Shown here piece after piece: positions 10,503-20,101 of a stretch of DNA of 64,000 nt. Below the pieces are notes generated by a model. It was not told the origin of the DNA. It did no database searches and saw only the letters and a program-made list of their open reading frames with translations. The number at the start of each line of letters is the position of its first letter. The stretch's first letter is position 1. Source of the stretch: Vibrio astriarenae (GTDB lineage Bacteria > Pseudomonadota > Gammaproteobacteria > Enterobacterales > Vibrionaceae); contig NZ_CP047475.1 in NCBI RefSeq assembly GCF_010587385.1, positions 992,001-1,056,000 on the forward strand, given 5' to 3'. The position numbers and the translations under genes are program-made.

Positions 10503-11078
10503 CTATTCAACCTTCAACCTTCTTTTTTTGTAACCGCACAGTGCGAACAGTAAACCCACAATTACCCCGAACATATGCGCATCCACAGCAACCGTTGCTT
10601 CAATCAATTGTGTGGTGCTTTCAGAAGCGCCGTAAGCCTGCTCCCAGACTACTTTTACGACAATACCGATGACCAATAGCCAACTACTCCGATAACCACT
10701 TAGCGCTTCTTTGAGGGCATAATAGGCGAACACAGAGTGAAGTACGCCGGAGAGTCCAGCATATTCTTGAACTAGTGTGAAAAAGTTGAGTAAACCAATC
10801 GAAGCTGAGGTGAGAATAATAAGTATCGATAGTGAGCCGGATTGGGGTTTGAAAACGAACGTCATTACCCAAAATGCCGCAAGGTTCATCAGCATGTGAT
10901 AGACGTTGGTGTGAGTGAAGTGCCCTGTGATAATTCGCCACCACTGCCCATCAAGTATGTATTGTCTGCTCCAAATTGCGTAAGATTGCGGGTCTTGAAA
11001 CTGAAGGGCAATAGCGATTACGCTGACCAGTGCCACAATGAAATAGGGTTTTAGAGTATGTCTCACCAATCTGTCCAT
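10503..11078 (-). CDS. rrtA: Rhombosortase, intramembrane serine protease
   Basis: 191-aa rhomboid-like membrane protein with about six membrane segments. It has the rhomboid-type HMLMNLAAFW helix, the catalytic serine in GLSGVLH and a histidine in DAHMFGVIVG. The family is known to cut GlyGly-CTERM tails from surface or secreted proteins of Vibrio and relatives. No GlyGly-CTERM substrate was seen in this window. Its start codon lies inside the first codons of the divergent DTW gene (21-bp overlap); neither start has a strong ribosome-binding site. Confidence 0.85.
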   Translation of the reverse strand: MDRLVRHTLKPYFIVALVSVIAIALQFQDPQSYAIWSRQYILDGQWWRIITGHFTHTNVYHMLMNLAAFWVMTFVFKPQSGSLSILIILTSASIGLLNFFTLVQEYAGLSGVLHSVFAYYALKEALSGYRSSWLLVIGIVVKVVWEQAYGASESTTQLIEATVAVDAHMFGVIVGLLFALCGYKKRRLKVE

Positions 11079-11690
11079 GATTCACGGTACTGCCATAAGT
11101 GTGGGAAAGCGAACAAAGCGTGCATCTGTGACTCTATCGTCCCTATTGATACCGCGGTTGAGTTGATCATATTACAGCATGAGTCAGAAGCAAATCATCC
11201 CTTGGGCAGTGCTCGTATTCTTGATTTATCACTCAAGAACAGCATCTTACTTGTTGGCGAAGACTTTTCACGTAATCAGGTCTTAAATGATTTTTTAGCT
11301 GATGAGCGTTACACTCACTCAATCTTGTACCCAAGTGAACAGGCGACGACCCTACTTGAATATAAGCACCAGTCGGCATTGAATACCAAGCATCGACTGA
11401 TCTTGCTTGATGGTACTTGGAAAAAAGCCTTTAAGATGTGGCAACTTTCTACCAACCTTCACCATTTGTCATGTGTTGCACTGCCAAATGATCTCAAAGG
11501 TGAGTACCAAATTAGAAAAGCACCTTCAGATAATGCGCTATCAACGGTTGAGGCAGGTTATTACGCTTTGTCTGCGCTGGACCCTGCGGCTGATTTTTCT
11601 CCATTGATGACGTCGTTCAAACAGATGATCCAGTTTCAAATAGATCAGATGCCACCAGGCGTATTTGAGCGCAACTACTTATCAAACTGA
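11058..11690 (+). CDS. tapT: DTW-domain tRNA-uridine aminocarboxypropyltransferase
   Basis: 210-aa member of the DTW/TapT (YfiP) family, which transfers the 3-amino-3-carboxypropyl group of SAM to uridine 47 of tRNAs (acp3U). The N-terminal zinc cluster is CHKCGKANKACIC, and the signature motif is LLDGTWKKAFKMW, followed by the conserved YQIRKAP and STVEAGYYAL. No later start would keep the cysteine cluster, so the divergent overlap with rrtA appears real. Family assignment is firm; the precise tRNA site is inferred. Confidence 0.88.
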   Translation: MSHQSVHDSRYCHKCGKANKACICDSIVPIDTAVELIILQHESEANHPLGSARILDLSLKNSILLVGEDFSRNQVLNDFLADERYTHSILYPSEQATTLLEYKHQSALNTKHRLILLDGTWKKAFKMWQLSTNLHHLSCVALPNDLKGEYQIRKAPSDNALSTVEAGYYALSALDPAADFSPLMTSFKQMIQFQIDQMPPGVFERNYLSN

Positions 11691-11695
11691 CGACT

Positions 11696-13009
11696 CTATA
11701 GATGAGCGGAAAACATTTGCTGATGAAGGCGTTTTGCTCGACCATCAGTCATAGCAGCAATGTAATCGCATATAACCCGCTGCTTTCTATTTTGGTTGTC
11801 AGCTTGTCGCCAAAGCTGTTGCTGTTGAACAGGTAATAATCGTTCGGGATCAGCACTGAGCGCCTCAAACAGATCCATGATGATCTGTTGACCCTTATAT
11901 TCTGCTACTTGTACATCGGGTACCTGGATAACATATTGGCTAACAAAGCGTTTAAGAATATTAAGCGCGATCGCCATCGGTCGCGTCAAAACGGCGTTGT
12001 ATCTCAATAGCTCACTCTCAAATCGATGATCAACCTGTTCGATGGAAATGCTGGTTAATAGTGCATTGACCATACCTCCAATCGCGTCTTTGCGTTGGTG
12101 GTGATGACCAGAAAACAGCATATCACTGACAGAGTTGATGTGTTTTTCAAACCATTCATCACCGCACTCGGCCAGTGTTGCCGCTGCTGCCTCTTGCCAC
12201 TGTTGGCGTGAGACCATTCCCAGCACAATAGCATCTTCGAGATCATGCACACCATAAGCGATGTCATCAGCCAGTTCCATAATGGAACAATCCAGAGATT
12301 TGTAGAGCGTCTTGTGATGATTGACTTGGGGATCGTTGTTTTCACGAAAGCAAGGCAACAAGACATGGTCATTATCGCTTAACGGCTCACACACCCAATC
12401 AAACAGGGCGATATCGCAATCATAGATCCCTTTAGCAGGCATCCAATCTTTTGCTTTTATCTGGCGCGGTGAGAGGGGAAGATTAGGCTTGGTGCTACGC
12501 TGTGCTTTACTCAGCAGGGTAGGATACTTGATTAATCCAAGTAGGGTTCTGCGCGACAAGTTCATGCCAAATTGCTCGGTATAAGGCTCTAACTTGGTGA
12601 CGATTCGAAATGTTTGTGCATTGCCTTCAAATCCACCGTGGTCACGCATCATGTAGTTAAGGGCGATTTCCCCACCATGCCCATAGGGTGGATGTCCGAT
12701 ATCATGAGCTAGACAGATAGCATCGATAAGCGAATCCGAGGGAAGAAGCTCACGCAGTTCAGGTTGCTTCTTTTTGATTTGAGCGACGATGCCGGACCCT
12801 AGTTGCGAGGCCTCCAATGAGTGTGTGAGTCGCGTTCGATGAAAATCATCAATACTGCTTCCATGGACTTGCGTCTTGGCTTGTAGGCGACGAAATGCCG
12901 CTGAGTGCAGTATTCGTGCGCGGTCTCGTTGGAAAGGGCTTCGATGATCATCTCGACGAATCTTATGCTCGTCGTCGTGGCGTTGATTCCACAAGGGAGA
13001 AATTGGCAT
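11696..13009 (-). CDS. Deoxyguanosinetriphosphate triphosphohydrolase-like protein
   Basis: 437-aa HD-domain protein of the dGTPase family, which splits dNTPs into deoxynucleoside and triphosphate. The HD metal site is visible in RLTHSLEASQLG (His) and CLAHDIGHPPYGHGGE (His-Asp), with a later D in ELADDIAYGVHDLEDA. The length and N-terminal RNQRHDDEHK-like start fit the shorter dgt-like proteins common in vibrios rather than E. coli Dgt. It is followed in the same direction by no gene but lies downstream of yfbR, which has a related nucleotide-pool role. Confidence 0.88.
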   Translation of the reverse strand: MPISPLWNQRHDDEHKIRRDDHRSPFQRDRARILHSAAFRRLQAKTQVHGSSIDDFHRTRLTHSLEASQLGSGIVAQIKKKQPELRELLPSDSLIDAICLAHDIGHPPYGHGGEIALNYMMRDHGGFEGNAQTFRIVTKLEPYTEQFGMNLSRRTLLGLIKYPTLLSKAQRSTKPNLPLSPRQIKAKDWMPAKGIYDCDIALFDWVCEPLSDNDHVLLPCFRENNDPQVNHHKTLYKSLDCSIMELADDIAYGVHDLEDAIVLGMVSRQQWQEAAAATLAECGDEWFEKHINSVSDMLFSGHHHQRKDAIGGMVNALLTSISIEQVDHRFESELLRYNAVLTRPMAIALNILKRFVSQYVIQVPDVQVAEYKGQQIIMDLFEALSADPERLLPVQQQQLWRQADNQNRKQRVICDYIAAMTDGRAKRLHQQMFSAHL

Positions 13010-13045
13010 AGCTCAACAATCCTTGTTACTTGGTTATGTGTGAGG

Positions 13046-13630
13046 TCAAGTTATCTCATCAAGAGATAAGTTAAAACTTGGAACAAAGACTTCGAGAAAA
13101 TAGGTCATTTCTTGGGTTTTTCGTTCATTGAGCGTCACATCCAAGCGCTTTTTAGCCAGTTCGAACTCGTGGTTACCAGCACTGATCTCTTCAAGGCACT
13201 TTAAGTATGCACACAAGGTGTCTGCTTGCTTAACAATTACGGCGTCTTCCGGGTGTGCTTGGTGAGAGATTAAAAAGGGCGCAAAATCTTGCTGAAATTC
13301 TTCAGGAAGCATGGAAAGTAATTTTTCCTCTGCAGCAGCCTCAATCTTTTTGTACTCTTTGGCGATTTCAGGGTTGTAGTATTTTACCGGTGTTGGCAAA
13401 TCACCAGTAAGAACTTCGCTCGTGTCATGATACATACCGAGTAAAGCAATGCGCTCAGGGTTTAATTGGCCACCAAATTTTTTGTTTTTTATCACGGCAA
13501 GCGCATGGGCAACGAAGGCAACTTGCAGACTATGTTCTGAGATATTCTCTACCGATACCGAACGCATCAAAGGCCAGCGCTGAATGAGCTTCATTCTGGC
13601 TAAGTGAGCAAAAAAATGACTGGTTTGCAT
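13046..13630 (-). CDS. yfbR: 5'-deoxynucleotidase YfbR
   Basis: HD-domain phosphatase that removes the 5' phosphate from deoxyribonucleoside monophosphates. Metal-binding motifs are [14 protein letters not shown] and [19 protein letters not shown]; the C-terminus reads EIFVPSF-like as in E. coli. The start at 13630 ([15 protein letters not shown]) matches E. coli YfbR and has GGGGGAAGG just upstream, so the 17-residue extension that is open upstream is rejected. It lies between alaA and the dGTPase-like gene, on the same strand. Confidence 0.93.
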   Translation of the reverse strand: MQTSHFFAHLARMKLIQRWPLMRSVSVENISEHSLQVAFVAHALAVIKNKKFGGQLNPERIALLGMYHDTSEVLTGDLPTPVKYYNPEIAKEYKKIEAAAEEKLLSMLPEEFQQDFAPFLISHQAHPEDAVIVKQADTLCAYLKCLEEISAGNHEFELAKKRLDVTLNERKTQEMTYFLEVFVPSFNLSLDEIT

Positions 13631-13669
13631 ACCTTCCCCCAACAACAAAAACGCTTGTTTGGAAACAAT

Positions 13670-13693
13670 AAAGGCACTCAAACGAGTGCCTTT
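13670..13693 (-). terminator. Terminator after alaA
   Basis: Perfect 10-bp stem AAAGGCACTC / GAGTGCCTTT; on the minus strand it is followed by a T-rich run. It ends alaA transcription ahead of yfbR. Confidence 0.75.
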
Positions 13694-13731
13694 AAGCTAA
13701 CAAAACGATTGAATATCTTAATGTTAGCGGT

Positions 13732-14946
13732 TTATTGGGAATAAGTAGACAAGAATCTCTCAAATCGGCCAATTGCGGTTTCTAAATCATCGATGTGCGG
13801 TAGAGTGACAATTCTAAAGTGATCGGGTTTAGGCCAATTAAAGCCAGTACCTTGCACCAGCAGAACCTTTTCTTGAATCAAGAAGTCGAGCACCATCTTT
13901 TGATCATCTTTGATGTTGTAGCGTTTGGTGTCGATCTTCGGAAATAAATACATGGCACCTTTAGGCTTGACGCACGACACTCCTGGGATCTGATTGATCA
14001 ACTCATAGGCTTTATCGCGTTGCTCAAGAAGCCGTCCACCCGGTAAGATCAGTTCATTAATACTCTGATAGCCCCCCAGTGCGGTTTGGATGGCATGTTG
14101 CATGGGCACGTTTGCACATAAACGCATCGACGCCAGCATATCAAGGCCATTGATATAACCTTGAGCGAGATGCTTAGGGCCAGTAAAGAACATCCAACCG
14201 CCACGGAAACCACAAACGCGGTAGGCTTTAGATAAGCCGTTAAATGTCGCGACAAGAACGTCATCAGTCAGCGTAGCGATCGACGTATGCACGGTACCGT
14301 CATAAAGCACTTTGTCGTAGATCTCATCGGCAAAAATGATCAGCTTGTGCTGGCGAGCGATCTCGATGATCTCCAGCAGATAGTCGCGACTGTAAACCGC
14401 TCCCGTCGGGTTATTTGGGTTGATTATGACGATACCACGAGTTTTTGGCGTGATTTTACTGCGAATATCATCGAGATCCGGGTACCAGTCAGACTCTTCA
14501 TCACACATGTAATGAACAGCTTTGCCGCCAGATAGCGCGACTGATGCCGTCCATAGTGGGTAATCCGGTGACGGCACAAGCATTTCATCACCGTTATTGA
14601 GCAGCGATTGCATGGCCATCACAATCAACTCAGACACCCCGTTGCCGATGTAGACATCTTCAACGTCTAAACTGTGTATCCCTTTCTTTTGGTAATGCTG
14701 AACAACGGCTTTACGGGCAGAGTAGATACCTTTCGAATCACAGTAACCTTGTGATGTCGGTAAGTTGCGGATGACATCTACCAGGATCTCATCAGGAGCA
14801 TCAAAGCCGAATGGGGCAGGGTTGCCGATATTCAGCTTAAGAATTTTATGCCCCTCTTCTTCCATTTTCTTAGCATGTTTGAGTACAGGCCCGCGTATGT
14901 CGTAGCATACATTATCGAGTTTGCTCGACATTCCGATATTTTGCAT
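13732..14946 (-). CDS. alaA: Glutamate-pyruvate aminotransferase AlaA
   Basis: 404-aa class I PLP aminotransferase (YfbQ/AlaA) making alanine from pyruvate and glutamate. The PLP lysine lies in NGLSKAYRVCGFRGGW; INPNNPTGAVYS and FADEIYDKVLYD are typical. The N-terminus (SSKLDNVCYDIRGPVLKHAK) closely follows E. coli AlaA. In E. coli alaA and yfbR are also neighbours. It is divergent from menF across a 285-bp gap in which I see no gene. Confidence 0.93.
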   Translation of the reverse strand: MQNIGMSSKLDNVCYDIRGPVLKHAKKMEEEGHKILKLNIGNPAPFGFDAPDEILVDVIRNLPTSQGYCDSKGIYSARKAVVQHYQKKGIHSLDVEDVYIGNGVSELIVMAMQSLLNNGDEMLVPSPDYPLWTASVALSGGKAVHYMCDEESDWYPDLDDIRSKITPKTRGIVIINPNNPTGAVYSRDYLLEIIEIARQHKLIIFADEIYDKVLYDGTVHTSIATLTDDVLVATFNGLSKAYRVCGFRGGWMFFTGPKHLAQGYINGLDMLASMRLCANVPMQHAIQTALGGYQSINELILPGGRLLEQRDKAYELINQIPGVSCVKPKGAMYLFPKIDTKRYNIKDDQKMVLDFLIQEKVLLVQGTGFNWPKPDHFRIVTLPHIDDLETAIGRFERFLSTYSQ

Positions 14947-15231
14947 TATTTAACCCCAAATAAATAACCTTTTTCATTATTAAACCATATAAAACTAGAC
15001 CTTGATAGAATAATAAACTGTAGATTCGAATTTATTCATCAAAAGGTCTGAAAGTGTCCGTTACCACAGGTGCTTGAATGATGAGCGGTTCGGCGTAAAT
15101 ATGCGGCGTTTGATCTTGAAACCGAGTACATCTCTTGATTTGAATCGATGCAATCAATACATTAGCCTTCTAATCATAGAAAAGTGCTATCACCAGCATA
15201 GTGTTGATTGTTAAGACATAGACACGTCTGA

Positions 15232-16572
15232 GTGAGCGATGAGGATACCGAGTTGAATTTCGCAACAGCCATCACAACGTTAATCCATCAAATCGAGACT
15301 GATCGAAGCGGTAAAGTGCGTTTCACGCACCCGTTTGGTTGCAGTCCAGGATTAGACCAAAGCAACTTGGTTGATTGGCTCGAAGCACAAACTATTTACC
15401 CCAAATTCTATTGGCAAGATCGTGATGAGACTGAGCAGGTGGTTGCGCTTGGTCAAACCTATACCTTTCAAGACCCTGCTCCAGCGTATACAATATTGGG
15501 CGAGCGACAGAGAGTTTGGGGCGGTCGGGCATTTTCGCCATCAGCAAAGGGTGGCAAACGCTGCCTCTCTTCTTTCTTTTTTCTGCCGATTATCGAAATC
15601 GTGGTGTCCAATCAAACGTGCTCGTTAATTGTTAATACTAACCGTTCAAAAAGCGATTCGATTAAGGCGCTTAAAAATCTAAATCTTGATGTTCGTCTCT
15701 CCAAAATACAAAGCCCAACGGTCGTCACAGCTCGCCACACTCCAGAAAAAGGGCGGTGGTGTGAGTTGGTCGATGACGCCTTAAGTGCGATAGAGAATGA
15801 CCAGTTTAAAAAAGTCGTGCTGGCGAGAAAGACGAGTCTTGAACTTAAAGCGCCAGTGGCGGCGGCTGATATCATTAAAATGAGTCGCTTGAGCAACCAC
15901 AATAGCTTTCATTTTTTGTTTGCGATGGATGCTGGGCATAGTTTCATTGGCTCGACACCAGAGCGTCTGTATCAGCGCAGTGATCGAATACTTAAGACCG
16001 AGGCCCTAGCAGGAACCATTGGTCGAGGAGAGTCTCTGGCTGAAGACAACGAACTTGCTGATTGGCTTAGTGCAGATAGTAAGAACCTCAATGAAAATCA
16101 ATATGTTGTGGATGATATTTTGGATAGGCTAGCCCCTCTTACTGAGAGTGTCCACGTAGAACCACAGGCCAATTTAATTCGTTTACGACGGGTACAGCAC
16201 CTAAAGCGTTCAATCTATGCCCAGCTTCATAATGATGTGAAGGGGGTTGAGTTGCTCGATGCGCTTCAACCAACCGCGGCAGTCGCAGGACTTCCTCGCG
16301 ATACTTCGATGCAGTTCATAGAAGACAATGAGCCCTTTATGCGTGGCTGGTACGCTGGTTCAGTCGGTTATCTAAGTCACGAGAAGGCGGAGTTTTGTGT
16401 GGCGATTCGTAGTGCTCTAGTGGTTGATAACACAATACATCTGTTTGCCGGTGCGGGCATTGTACCCGGCTCAAAAGCCGAACATGAATGGCAGGAACTC
16501 GACAAAAAACTGTCTACTTTGCTGTCGCTGATTATTGAAGAAGAAACGGAAGATTTAGGAGTGATTTCGTGA
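15232..16572 (+). CDS. menF: Isochorismate synthase, menaquinone pathway
   Basis: Converts chorismate to isochorismate, the first menaquinone step. The C-terminal chorismate-binding domain shows KKVVLARKTSL, GSTPERLYQR, LKTEALAGTIGRG, LQPTAAVAGLPRD and the final GAGIVPGSKAEHEWQE with the metal-binding glutamate. The start is uncertain: GTG at 15232 gives 446 aa, but no strong ribosome-binding site is seen and a TTG at 15253 is possible. It opens the menF-D-H-B-C-E cluster and overlaps menD by 4 bases. Confidence 0.93.
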   Translation: MSDEDTELNFATAITTLIHQIETDRSGKVRFTHPFGCSPGLDQSNLVDWLEAQTIYPKFYWQDRDETEQVVALGQTYTFQDPAPAYTILGERQRVWGGRAFSPSAKGGKRCLSSFFFLPIIEIVVSNQTCSLIVNTNRSKSDSIKALKNLNLDVRLSKIQSPTVVTARHTPEKGRWCELVDDALSAIENDQFKKVVLARKTSLELKAPVAAADIIKMSRLSNHNSFHFLFAMDAGHSFIGSTPERLYQRSDRILKTEALAGTIGRGESLAEDNELADWLSADSKNLNENQYVVDDILDRLAPLTESVHVEPQANLIRLRRVQHLKRSIYAQLHNDVKGVELLDALQPTAAVAGLPRDTSMQFIEDNEPFMRGWYAGSVGYLSHEKAEFCVAIRSALVVDNTIHLFAGAGIVPGSKAEHEWQELDKKLSTLLSLIIEEETEDLGVIS

Positions 16573-18263
16573 ATACTCATCAACCGACACTCAACAGGAC
16601 TTGGTGTCATATCCTACTTGAAGAGCTGTTTCGATTAGGTGTCAGGGATGTGTGTATTGCTCCGGGGTCACGCTCAACGCCGTTGACGTTAGAAGCAGAC
16701 CTTCATGCAGATTTAAAGGTTCATACTCATTTTGATGAACGAGGCCTGGGCTTTTTTGCTCTGGGATTGGCGAAAACTAGCCAAAGCCCGGTGGCTATCA
16801 TTGTCACGTCAGGCACGGCGGTAGCCAACCTGCTACCTGCAATTGTAGAGTCGGGTCTTACCAATGAAAAGTTGGTGGTGTTGACGGCAGATAGACCCCA
16901 AGAGCTGATAGGTTGTGGTGCCAACCAAGCGATTCATCAAGCTGGAATTTTCTCCAAACATGTCACTAACAGTGTGTTTCTCCCGAGTCCTAATCGATCT
17001 TATACCTGGCTATTATCGACCATAGACCATGCCATGTTTGAGCAGGGAGAATTCGGCGGTGCGGTCCATATAAACTGCCCTTTCCCCGAGCCGCTATACG
17101 GAGAAGTCGATATCGAGTTAGAGATTGCGACACACCTGGAAGTGCAAAATTGGTATTCACAGGGTGCTTCGTATTGCAATATTGAGCAACGGGATATCAG
17201 TGCCAGTCTCGATTGGTCTCTAGCCTATAAACGCGGTGTATTAGTGCTTGGACGATTGACGCCCGAGCAAGCTGAAAACGCCAAGCGTGTTGGAGAGCAG
17301 TTAGGCTGGCCAGTGCTTGCCGATCCGCAATCGGGTATTAGTACTAACTGGCGTCATTATGATCTTTGGCTTCAAACGGGCAAAGGCAAAGAAGCACTGT
17401 CGGGTTGTGAGTGTATTGTTCAGGTAGGGGACAGATTGGTCTCTAAGCGCCTTAACCAGTGGATTACACAGCAGGTCAAAGAACAAGGGGTGGCCTACAA
17501 GGTGGTTAGCCAGTCGCATCAAAGACTAAACCCTGAACACTTGCCGCAGCAAAGGCTAATAACTTCGATCGACTCGTGGCTCACATTGCTCAACGATAGG
17601 TTAGAAGGTATCCGTCCACCTTGGTTCCAATTTGACTATGCGTGGCACATCGCTATTCAGCAGGCTGTTGAGAAATACAGTACGACTGAGGAGGCAACAG
17701 AGCTGTCTGTTGCTCGGTGGCTAACGACTCAATCTTATGCAGAACATGTGTTTATTGGTAACAGCTTAATCGTTAGGTTGATCGACATGGTTGGGTTTAG
17801 TGCAAGGCAGTATGTGTATACCAATCGCGGGGCATCAGGCATTGACGGATTGGTTGCGACCATGGCTGGCGTTCATTCGCACTTACAAAAGCCGATGATA
17901 TGCCTTTTAGGTGACACCTCGCTACTTCACGACCTAAACTCCCTCGCTTTACTATCAAAGAGCTCTGTGCCGAATATCGTATTGGTGACGAACAATGATG
18001 GGGGCGCAATATTCGATCTGCTTCCAGTGCCAGAACAACAAAAGACCAACCTATATCAGATGCCACATGGTTTTAACTTCAAACACGCCGCAGCGCAGTT
18101 TAACCTCGGTTATGAGCAGGTTAAAACAATGGAAGACTTGGAGGGACGTATCAGTAAGCATATTACTAGTGGTATTGGGACGTTGCTGGTGGAAATTGTT
18201 ACACCACCGAACCAAGCATCAGAGCAGTTGAAAACACTCGTAGCAGAATTGCATGCTCTTTAG
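16569..18263 (+). CDS. menD: SEPHCHC synthase (2-succinyl-5-enolpyruvyl-6-hydroxy-3-cyclohexene-1-carboxylate synthase)
   Basis: ThDP-dependent enzyme joining isochorismate and 2-oxoglutarate. The N-terminal pyrimidine-binding domain has APGSRSTPLT and the catalytic glutamate region HFDERGLGFFALG; the C-terminal ThDP domain has GDTSLLHDLNS and NNDGGAIFDLLP. 564 aa matches the family. It starts at GTG in a GTGA overlap with the menF stop, and its end overlaps menH by 11 bases, so the three are probably co-translated. Confidence 0.96.
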   Translation: MNTHQPTLNRTWCHILLEELFRLGVRDVCIAPGSRSTPLTLEADLHADLKVHTHFDERGLGFFALGLAKTSQSPVAIIVTSGTAVANLLPAIVESGLTNEKLVVLTADRPQELIGCGANQAIHQAGIFSKHVTNSVFLPSPNRSYTWLLSTIDHAMFEQGEFGGAVHINCPFPEPLYGEVDIELEIATHLEVQNWYSQGASYCNIEQRDISASLDWSLAYKRGVLVLGRLTPEQAENAKRVGEQLGWPVLADPQSGISTNWRHYDLWLQTGKGKEALSGCECIVQVGDRLVSKRLNQWITQQVKEQGVAYKVVSQSHQRLNPEHLPQQRLITSIDSWLTLLNDRLEGIRPPWFQFDYAWHIAIQQAVEKYSTTEEATELSVARWLTTQSYAEHVFIGNSLIVRLIDMVGFSARQYVYTNRGASGIDGLVATMAGVHSHLQKPMICLLGDTSLLHDLNSLALLSKSSVPNIVLVTNNDGGAIFDLLPVPEQQKTNLYQMPHGFNFKHAAAQFNLGYEQVKTMEDLEGRISKHITSGIGTLLVEIVTPPNQASEQLKTLVAELHAL

Positions 18264-19047
18264 TCAATATTTCCCCCCTAATGCGTCGACGAGGGAGAGG
18301 GCTCATTCTCTTCCTTTGCTGGTTTTTCTCCACGGTTTTCTGGGGAGTCACGAAGATTGGCTTGCGAGCACGGTATTGCTGGATGACTATCCTCGTTTGC
18401 TGATTGACTTGCCGGGCTTTGGACGCAGTAAACATCTATCCTGTCAAAGCCTAGATTGCTGTTTTTCTAAAATCAATGACGTTCTAATTCATCCATCATA
18501 TCAGGGACGCAATATCGTTATAGTGGGCTATTCGATGGGGGGAAGGCTGGCATTGAGAGGGCTAGTGGAATCTGTGTTTGCCCAACTACCGCTCGTTGGG
18601 GTGGTTGTTGAGGGAGCCCATTTGGGCTTAAAGGATGCTCAGGCTCGTCACGAAAGAGAGCGAAATGATGAGCAATGGGCCTCACGCTTCGAGCAAGAGC
18701 CAATCGAACAAGTCTTGAGCGATTGGTATCAACAAGCGGTTTTTTCTTCACTGAATGATGACCAAAGACAAACACTTGTCGATATTCGCAGTGATAATCT
18801 TGGACAGTCCATCGGAGCGATGTTACGTCTGACTTCGCTTGCACATCAAAGTTATTTACTTCCGTCCTTGCACAAACAAACCGTGCCTATAAGGTACCTA
18901 TGTGGTGAGAAAGACGAGAAATTTAAACAGCTTGCTGTAGATAGTGGTCTACCCTATACCCTAATACAGGGGGCTGGACACAACGTTCATCATGAATGCC
19001 CTGCACAGTTTGCATCGGCACTCGGGGATATTGTTGAGACATTTTGA
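18253..19047 (+). CDS. menH: SHCHC synthase, alpha/beta hydrolase
   Basis: 264-aa alpha/beta hydrolase that removes pyruvate from SEPHCHC to give SHCHC. The oxyanion region is FLHGFLGSHEDW, the nucleophile serine lies in GYSMGGRLAL, and the catalytic histidine in GAGHNVHHECP. The gene overlaps the end of menD. A chance GGACAGTCC at 18802-18810 encodes part of LGQSI and appears native. MenH sequences diverge, but position and motifs make the call safe. Confidence 0.92.
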   Translation: MLFSQYFPPNASTRERAHSLPLLVFLHGFLGSHEDWLASTVLLDDYPRLLIDLPGFGRSKHLSCQSLDCCFSKINDVLIHPSYQGRNIVIVGYSMGGRLALRGLVESVFAQLPLVGVVVEGAHLGLKDAQARHERERNDEQWASRFEQEPIEQVLSDWYQQAVFSSLNDDQRQTLVDIRSDNLGQSIGAMLRLTSLAHQSYLLPSLHKQTVPIRYLCGEKDEKFKQLAVDSGLPYTLIQGAGHNVHHECPAQFASALGDIVETF

Positions 19048-19092
19048 GCTTTCGACTCGCGTCTCGGCAGATTAACAAGTTAGGAAATACTC

Positions 19093-19959
19093 ATGGCAAA
19101 AACAGTCGGAATCAGTGAAGAAGAGTTGTACGCACCGGTCAATTGGCAAAATTGCACGGCAGAATATGAAGATATTCACTATCACAAGTCGGAAGATGGC
19201 ATCGCAAAAATCACTATCGCACGCCCACAAGTGAGGAATGCTTTTCGTCCTCAAACGGTAAAAGAGATGATTAACGCTCTGGCGGACGCACGTTATGACG
19301 AGTCTGTTGGTGTGATCATTTTAACAGGACTCGGTGAAGATGCGTTCTGCTCAGGTGGTGACCAGAAGATCCGTGGCGATTATGGCGGTTACCGTGATGA
19401 TTCAGGAACACATCACCTCAATGTATTAGATTTCCAACGTCAGATCCGTACTTGTCCGAAACCTGTGATTGCGTCAGTTGCAGGCTGGGCTGTTGGTGGT
19501 GGTCATGTTTTGCATATGATGTGTGATTTAACGATCGCTGCTGAAAATGCTCAGTTCGGTCAGACAGGCCCGAAAGTCGGTTCGTTTGATGGTGGTTGGG
19601 GCGCTTCATACATGGCACGCATTGTTGGTCAGAAAAAAGCGCGAGAGATCTGGTTCTTGTGCCGTTTCTATGATGCGCAAGAGGCGCTAGATATGGGCTT
19701 GGTCAACACGGTTGTTGCTCTCGAAGATTTGGAGAAAGAGACGGTACGTTGGTGTCGTGAAACACTGCAACACAGCCCAATGGCATTGCGCTGCTTGAAA
19801 GCGGCACTGAACGCGGATTGTGATGGTCAAGCTGGCCTGCAAGAGCTTGCTGGTAACGCAACCATGATGTTCTACATGACGGACGAAGGTCAAGAGGGCC
19901 GCAACGCATTCAACGAAAAGCGTCGACCTGACTTCAATAAGTTCCCTCGTAACCCGTAA
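19093..19959 (+). CDS. menB: 1,4-dihydroxy-2-naphthoyl-CoA synthase
   Basis: Crotonase-family enzyme that closes the naphthoquinone ring of o-succinylbenzoyl-CoA. The oxyanion-hole motif [10 protein letters not shown] and the [17 protein letters not shown] helix are present, with the active-site aspartate region [15 protein letters not shown]. 288 aa is standard. It lies 45 bp after menH with a GTTAGGAAA ribosome-binding region, and 142 bp before menC. Confidence 0.97.
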   Translation: MAKTVGISEEELYAPVNWQNCTAEYEDIHYHKSEDGIAKITIARPQVRNAFRPQTVKEMINALADARYDESVGVIILTGLGEDAFCSGGDQKIRGDYGGYRDDSGTHHLNVLDFQRQIRTCPKPVIASVAGWAVGGGHVLHMMCDLTIAAENAQFGQTGPKVGSFDGGWGASYMARIVGQKKAREIWFLCRFYDAQEALDMGLVNTVVALEDLEKETVRWCRETLQHSPMALRCLKAALNADCDGQAGLQELAGNATMMFYMTDEGQEGRNAFNEKRRPDFNKFPRNP

Positions 19960-20101
19960 TCTAAACTGAACTCTACGTGACATAACTGGTCACAGTATCA
20001 GCACTTGCGATGACCTCACTACTCTGAGCGAGTGCTGAATTCACTATTCTGTACTACATTACTCGAACACTGCCCCTTACTACCTCTCGACAGGAGTTTT
20101 C

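Noticed and set aside
18802..18810. GGACAGTCC inside menH
   Set aside because: It encodes LGQSI at a position that aligns with ordinary MenH sequence, stands alone and lacks the TTTAAG extension of the repeat family.
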